Source: Rhabdornis inornatus
Lineage: Eukaryota > Chordata > Aves > Passeriformes > Rhabdornithidae
DNA: 64,000 nucleotides
Direction: 5' to 3'
Assembly (NCBI GenBank): GCA_013397075.1
Contig: VWZS01007474.1
Coordinates: forward strand, 596,791-660,790
The notes under the pieces were generated by a model. That model made no database searches. It worked only from the letters and a program-made list of their open reading frames with translations, and was not told the origin of the DNA. Positions 57,886 to 64,000 of the stretch are shown piece by piece. Position 1 is the stretch's first letter, and every line of letters starts with the position of its first letter. The position numbers and the translations under genes are program-made.

Positions 57886-59453
57886 AGACATGTTCCAGGC
57901 GAGATCCTGGGAAGAGGTTTCCTTAGCAACAATAATGAAGTGTGAGCGAGAGAAAAGCTCTCCCGGCTCTGCTCCCTCCTCTGGGGACTCCCAGCCGGTT
58001 TGGGGACCCCAAGAGGAGGCATTCCAAGTGTCCGGGATGAGCGCTGGAGCGGGAGTGGAGCTGCTGCAGATCCTGGCATTGGGATCAGATGGGAGAGGGG
58101 GATCTGGGTGCCAGTGCTGCATGTGCTGAGAAGGCAAACCAGAGGAGGAATGGTGACCCCAGCATCACCCGAGCATCCCACGGAGCAGCCTCGCTTCCCA
58201 AATCTCTGAGCTGCCTCTGCTCAGGAGGATGGAGATGTGCCATGGAAACAGCCCCTGAGAGCCCTGAAATGGGTGACCCCATCCCTAGCATGAGACACGA
58301 CCAGCCTGGCAGCTCCTGCTGGGATGCTTGGGAAGCAGGATGTGGTGTCCATACTCCGGGAAACATCTACTGGAGCGAGGAACAGGGGTGGCTGTGCCAG
58401 GACAGTGCCTGCTCCGTGCCCCAGGTCCAGCGGAACCCTCCAGACCCCTCAGGGAGCTCCAGCTCCTCCTCTGCATCCGTGCTCCAGCCTCAGCTCCACG
58501 CCCCCTCCTCCCGGCCCCGCTGCCCGGGGATGGCACTGTGCCTCGAATCACAATTACAGTAAATAAATCCTATTAGAAGGACTTTTACTACCGCATGCTC
58601 CTCATTACAATCTGCCCAAACCCCCGGCTCCTGGGATCGCCCTGGTAATGAGGCCGGGATGGATGGATGCAGGAAAATTAACGCTGCTACAAGTTAATTT
58701 GTTTTTATTAGCAGGCGGCGGCTGGCAGGGGGTGGGGGTGGGTGCCATCCCGCTGGAGCAGCGCAGGGATGAGGATCCCTCGTGGCACCTGGATCTCTGC
58801 ATGTCATGGTCCCCTCAGCCACTGCCTGGCTGCTCTTGGCCTTGGGGACAGCACTGTCCCCACCCCAGGGCGGGACAGGCAGATGGCACTGAGGAACCAG
58901 CTCATTGGACGAGGTCACATCTCATTAATAAAGGCTAATTAAGAGTAAATCATCAAAAAGAGGGGCTGGAGTTGTCTGAATAACCCACGCAGGTGCTGCT
59001 GGTAATTAACTCAGGGCTGTGACAGCTCCTGTGGCATCGGGGATCACCAGGAGCATCCCCATCCCCATCCTCTGCCCCGTGGCCACCGAGTGTCCCCTCG
59101 TGCCCCTCGTGGCACTGAGACCTGTTCCTGTGGGAACAGCTGGGCCTTCCTTGGGCTTGGAAAATATAGATCCCACCGTTAATAATACATACATTTATTA
59201 AAATTAAACCACCGGCAGATATTACATCCAGCGGCACTGAATTATGGATAGACCTCAGCCCAACCTTTGTTTTTAATTAAAAAGCCCCTTTCAGTAATTC
59301 CATTAAAGCAGCAGCTTATGTTTTCCTCCTCTTCCCCCCTTTCAAACGCAATCCGGCAGCGTTCGGGTTGCGCTGATGAAACAGCTTTGAAGTTTCATGA
59401 ATTGCTGATGTAATTGAATAAAAATAATATTAAGGGGAGAGAAGGGGCGGGAG

Positions 59454-59454
<1 letters not shown>

Positions 59455-59489
<35 letters not shown>
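59455..59489 (+). repeat. (GA)n microsatellite
   Basis: Seventeen GA units in a row inside an AT-rich island. Confidence 0.95.
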
Positions 59490-59492
<3 letters not shown>

Positions 59493-59961
59493 TTCTCTAA
59501 ACCTAAATCCTAATGAAATCACCTTAGTGCGCCGAGCGGAGTGACAGCAAGCCGCTGGATTTGTGCATATTCCCGTAATCCTAAACCCATTAGCCAGGAG
59601 GCTCCTTGCAAACCACATGTTGCGGATTACAGCTGGGAAAAAGGCTCCCACAAAAACCCCAAACTCCCTTTAATTGCCAGGGGGAGGCGCAGAGACCCCC
59701 CTGCAGCTCAGACCCCCCTTGCCAGCAGCTCATTACTGCTTTTTTTTAGGGAATTAAGGTGGAGAGCTTTCTAATTATTTTGCTGTGTACCGTCAGTAAT
59801 GGAAATAGGAATTTTTGCCATCTCTCATCTGCTTTTGGAAGAGTGGCTGCCCCTGGGATGCCCAGCTGGAGGGGGTGTTTGGGATGAGCTCTGGTGGCTG
59901 CTGGTGCCAGGTGGCTGTGCTGGGAAGGGGACCATGGTCTCTGGGATTGGGAAGAGAAGAA

Positions 59962-60084
59962 GCTGTCCCTGCCCATGGGACAGGAACCTGCTCTAGTGGA
60001 AGGTGTCCATGGCACGGGGCCGGAATGAGATGATCCTTAAGGTCCCTTCCAACACAAACCATTCCAGGATTCTGTGATCCTATG
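59962..60084 (+). mobile_element. CR1 LINE 3' fragment
   Basis: Plus-strand copy: CTGCTCTAGTGGAAGGTGTC, GATGATCCTTAAGGTCCCTT, CCAACACAAACCATTCCAGG and terminal ATTCTGTGATCCTATGA. Confidence 0.92.
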
Positions 60085-61190
60085 ACAAACTTGCCTTTCC
60101 TTTCTTCTCTCTTTCCTAACTCCTTCCTTCTCAATTTAAGCTCCTCTCCAGGATAATGCAATAAAGACATGAAGCACCCAATTTTCGGTGGGGGACAACA
60201 GACGCGACGGTGTATTTACCCAGTCAAACCATTATGAAATCCTACAATTAAGGCTTCAATCAGATAAATGCAATTACATAATACGATCTTATACGATATA
60301 ATTAAAAACATCTGCAATCAAACCGAAGCCAATGGTACAGTAATCCTTAATCAGAAGGTACCCAGCTCCAGAGGAGAGGTTCCATCCTGGAATCCAGCGG
60401 GACACAGTGGTGGCTGTGCCATCCCCCACTGAGGGAGGATGTTGGGGAGCTGGAGGGATCTCTGGGCCAGCCCATCTTGTCCTTGTCTGGCTGTGCCCCA
60501 AATCTATGCCCATCTCCCCTGTGATACAGGCTCAGCAGGCATGGTGGCACACAGAGGTTGTGCCACAAACAAGGAGGGTGTCCCCAGCCCTGCCAGGGTC
60601 TCAGGCTGGCTGTCCCTGCCTCCAAAGCGACCAGGGATTCTCACTGGGAATGGGAACGGATATCAACATCCACTTTTGGTTGTGCTGGCCATGCCAGTCC
60701 CCCACCCTGCTGCTGGGCCAGGCTGTGGCTCCAGGGCATTGTGCCCAGCCCTGGATTGTCCCTGCAACCGCTGGCTGGCAGCAAATGAAGACAAATGGGC
60801 TGGGTGACACATGGGTGACACATCAGCATCCATAACCAGCAGCGCCTTGTTGGGAGCTCTGGGAATGTGCCAGCACCAGCAGGAGGAGTGGCAGCACTGA
60901 GACCAGCACTCCACCCGGGAGCCCAGGGGTCACAGGGGGTCAGCAGGGCCAGCCTTGGGCTTCCACATCCCCAGCTCAACTCCAGAGCCCACCCAGAGGT
61001 GTTGGCAAGAGAAGGACCTGGATGGGATCCAGCCCTGGCAGCACCAGGTCCCCATTGCTCTGAGCCCCTCACCCCTGCAGCCCCAGCTCCTGCCCTCCCT
61101 CACACCTGCCTCTCAAAGGGAGTTTTTGGAGGTACACACAAGAACCCCCCTTGGTGGTGCTGACTCATCTCTCAGGTGGCTCAGGCATCC

Positions 61191-61359
61191 CAGAACAGCA
61201 CTGGAATTCCCAGCACCAAAAGGGCTGTCCCAGCACTGGAAGAGCTGTCCCACCACTGGAATGGATATCCCAGCACTGGAAGGAATGTCTCAGCACTGGA
61301 AGGGATGTCCCAGATGTCCCAGCACTGGAAGGGATATCCCAGCACTGGAAGGGATGTCC
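61191..61359 (+). repeat. 20-bp minisatellite (CAGCACTGGAAGGGATGTCC)
   Basis: Eight units of 20 bases starting at 61191, 61211, 61231, 61251, 61271, 61291, 61320 and 61340, with one 9-base partial unit at 61311-61319. Differences are substitutions only. Confidence 0.93.
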
Positions 61360-63007
61360 AGCCCATGCAGTGCCCGTGGCACAGTTGTCCAGGGGGGTCA
61401 GGAGCAGCCTCAGGATGAGGCAGGAGCACCGACCCTGCCGACCTTTTCCACCCCCTGACCTTTCCCCAGTCCCTCTCGGAAATGCCACAGAGCTGCTCAC
61501 CCGGCCAGACGAAATGTCAGGGAAGGTGGATGGAATATTTCCAGCTGCTGAGCCGGGTGCTGGGGGGGTTTTCCCCAGCGCTGTGAGTGGCTCCAGAGGG
61601 AGCACGGGCTGTCCCATGCCTGTCCCCATCCCTGTCCCCATCCTCATCCCTGTGCCACGCCAAGCCGCGCTCGGCTGCCTGCGAGCGTTTAAGCAGAATT
61701 GAGTGTGTGTTCAGGCACTTTCAAACACAAGTAATCTTCATCTGGGAGACGGGAAGTGAAATATGTTATTGCCGAGCACAGTAAATTACCCGTGCCAGCC
61801 CCGGCGGATAAAACATCGCCGTCGCCGGCCGGTGCAGTCACTCACCCGCGCTGGGCCACCACCGCCCCATCAATTACAAAACAAATGGCTTCTGGTCGGC
61901 CTGGACACGGGACCAGGACTTGTCTGGCCACCGTGACACCGGGACTCGCCCCAGCACCAGGCAGGCTCCGGGTGTTGGTGGATGGATTCCTCTTGGAAAG
62001 CACCAGAAGGTCAGCGGGAGCTGGGGATGGACTGGTGATTCCAGCAGCTCCTCCAAGCAGCTTGTAGTGCTGGTTGAGCTCCTGCTCCCCGGGAGTGGCC
62101 CCAGCGGGGTGTCCCTGTCATCGTGGTGATGCTGCTTCGTCAGGGCTAACGAGCTGCTGCAGCGGTGGAAGCACCCGGGGAAGGCGGGAGGCGAGAGCGC
62201 AGCTCCCGCTCCTTTATTTTCCTGGGAAAGACCTTCGGAAAGCCAACCCCGAGCCCGTAAAATAAATAAAATAAATTCCTGCAACTTTAACAATCATTGT
62301 GTTGGATTTGGGAGATGTTATTCCTCGTGACAGACAAGGGCAATTATCTGCTATCCGCCAGCAGTTTTAGCCTAATTTCATTACTGCTGTGCAATTCTTC
62401 CCGAGCCGCCAGTCTATCACTGTCTCCCAGAAAGGATTAGCCGGCACTTTCTTCATCTTCAAATGAATTTTAGCTGTCATGCCCTTGATGAATAGAAGAG
62501 GGAGGACGGTGAACCCACACCAGCGAGCGTGGCAGCCTGGCTGTGCCATGGCACCAGCACGGGGACCGTGCCAGAGCATCACCAGAGCTGCTGGGATGTG
62601 CCCTGGGATTTCCTGCCATGCAGGATGGATCGGCCACGGAGTTTTCTTGGAGTGCACCCTGGAAGTGGGCAGGGCTGGAAGCCGGTGCCCAGCATCCAGG
62701 AGGGATTAAAATGACAGGATCTGTAATACAAGGAAATAATGAACACGCCATCCTTCCCCCTCGCCAGGAGATGCTTATCTGTCAGCCCAGGCCACTGAGG
62801 GATAGAGAAAAGCAATTTCAACTCCAGAGCTGAAACAGCAGAGGATGCTGCAGGGAGAGTGTCCATGAGACGGTGTCCCAGGAGGATCCACCACGGTCCC
62901 AGAGCTGATGGGAGAATTGAGGCTTCGTTTTCCTGGCCAAGCTGGAATAAGGCACACAGATCCCAGCTCAATATGTGCTGGGGAGCCTTGTCCCCACGGC
63001 CTCAAGC

Positions 63008-63238
63008 TGTGCCAGGGGAGGGTCAAGAGGACATCAGGAGGAATTTCCTCATGGAAAAGGTGGTGAGGTCTTGGCAGGGGCTGCCTGGGGAGGTTTGGAG
63101 TCCCCATCCCTGGAGGTGTCCTGGATGTGGCACTCAGTGCTCTGGGCCGGTGACAAGGTGGGGATCGGGCACAGCTTGGGCTTGATGCTCTTGGAGATCT
63201 TTTCCAACCTGGATGATCCTGGGATTCTGTGAAATGAC
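63008..63238 (+). mobile_element. CR1 LINE 3' fragment
   Basis: Plus-strand copy with GTGCCAGGGGAGGGTCAAG, GGAATTTCCTCATGGAAAAGG, GGGGCTGCCTGGGGAGG, CATCCCTGGAGGTGTCCTGG, CTTGATGCTCTTGGAGATCT and the terminal GGGATTCTGTGAAATGACA. It is 5'-truncated. Confidence 0.95.
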
Positions 63239-63359
63239 AGAGCCCAGCTGCCCTCAGGACACTGAGGGGGTGCAGAGCCCATCCCAGGTCCCCTCAGGAC
63301 AGGGGACGTCACCTTGCGTAAACGGAAGCTCTGGAGCCGGGGGCTGGCACTGGCCCAGG

Positions 63360-63980
63360 GCTCCGTTATTTTTGTAAACGTTCATTCCCACCAGGCACAG
63401 CATCCTGGCAGAATATTTTAGCACCTTTAATGCAATTTCCTTCTCCCTCTGAAATATCATTTTAATAGAACCCAGCCACACCGTGTACCTGCTCCCTAAT
63501 AAACCTCTGCGACTTTAATGAACTAAATAGCAAATTACTTTTTTATTCAAGAATGAAATTTCATCATATTCATAATTCATATTTTATTTCAGACATCTGC
63601 TGCTGATTACATTACATTTAACTAAAATTAGATGATGCTCAGAATGTAATTAAGCCCCTGCCAAATTCTCTGGCCCACCAATACCAGCCTTGCTCAGCGG
63701 GGGCCGCTTGGAACCTAATATGTAATTAGGAGCTATTTTCTAGCTGTTTTTAAAGTCTGAAAATTAGCTGCCTTTATTAATCACACAGACAAATATAAAG
63801 CAGAGCCAACGCTTGCTGAAATTTCTAAAAAGGATTTTTCTTTAATTATACACCACATAGCGCTGAGACTCATTTTGAATGTTGATTTGTTGTGCACTGA
63901 CATTTTGACAACTAGTTCTCAATTTGTCTGTCGTAGTTAGGCAACAACAAAGCAGACGGTAATACTTAACTTTCAAAACC
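63360..63980. other. Long AT-rich low-repeat island at the window edge
   Basis: Over 600 bases of single-copy-looking AT-rich sequence, the longest such stretch in the window, running to within 20 bases of its end. It holds many TAAT, ATTA, TTTAATG and ATTCATAATTCATATT words and no usable frame. By composition it is a strong candidate for a conserved non-coding element. Confidence 0.45.
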
Positions 63981-64000
63981 TTCAGCGTGCTGGGAGGGGA

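Larger units (their letters stand above)
48500..64000. other. Intergenic or upstream non-coding tract, right part
   Basis: No coding exon is recognised. AT-rich low-repeat islands lie at about 48770-48950, 50690-50940, 53560-53770, 54830-54990, 56600-56760, 58540-58700, 58880-59010, 59160-59450, 59490-59780, 60160-60370, 61690-61790 and 62250-62510. The rest is GC-rich anonymous sequence with degenerate tandem tracts, and one N at 53251. In human the next gene beyond FAM222A is MVK; no MVK exon is seen here. Confidence 0.6.

Noticed and set aside
1..64000. tRNA, snoRNA or microRNA genes
   Set aside because: I looked for B-box-like GGTTCRANTCC words and obvious hairpins by eye and found none that held; a covariance-model search would be needed to exclude them.

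Overview
This is vertebrate nuclear DNA, most likely from a bird. The genes are intron-split with GT/AG borders and very long non-coding DNA between exons. The only interspersed repeats I recognise are short 3' ends of CR1-type LINEs, the dominant avian retroposon. GC-rich minisatellites and CpG-rich patches are dense, as is usual for bird microchromosomes. Human TRPV4 and FAM222A are convergent neighbours on 12q24.11, and the window keeps that arrangement, so it is probably the syntenic block (chicken chromosome 15; this placement is from general knowledge). I found no bacterial, viral or CRISPR content.

Layout. Bases 16-1156 (+) hold the last four coding exons of TRPV4 (end of the pore, S6, TRP box, calmodulin-binding tail). 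The 3' UTR follows and ends at a poly(A) signal near 1627. Bases 1660 to about 4970 are the gap between the two convergent genes; they hold two minisatellite-type tracts, a CTCF-like site and a CCCAT satellite. FAM222A lies on the minus strand. Its 3' UTR is about 4970-6224, its main coding exon 6225-7438, and its small first coding exon 17795-17876 (exon 17795-17913), joined across a 10.36 kb intron in the correct reading phase. An acceptor upstream of the small exon shows that at least one further 5' UTR exon exists at higher coordinates. The best promoter candidate is the CpG-rich block around 32.2-33.9 kb, which is interrupted by a 384-base assembly gap and carries a pair of ZNF143/SBS-like elements.

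From about 34 kb to the end I see no convincing coding exon. The sequence alternates between GC-rich anonymous DNA, tandem arrays, CR1 fragments and islands of low-repeat AT-rich DNA rich in TAAT, TGACA, octamer and GATA-type motifs. These islands look like conserved non-coding (enhancer-like) elements. This can only be confirmed by alignment.

The most interesting structures are regulatory and repeat-based rather than a new gene system: a GATA/E-box cluster at 21.24-21.35 kb, a TGACA cluster with a perfect palindrome at 44.05-44.20 kb, a POU-motif cluster with a 20-bp palindrome at 46.94-47.40 kb, an 11-bp-register minisatellite at 12.9-13.5 kb, and a nested higher-order minisatellite at 47.6-48.5 kb with two identical adjacent 101-bp copies.
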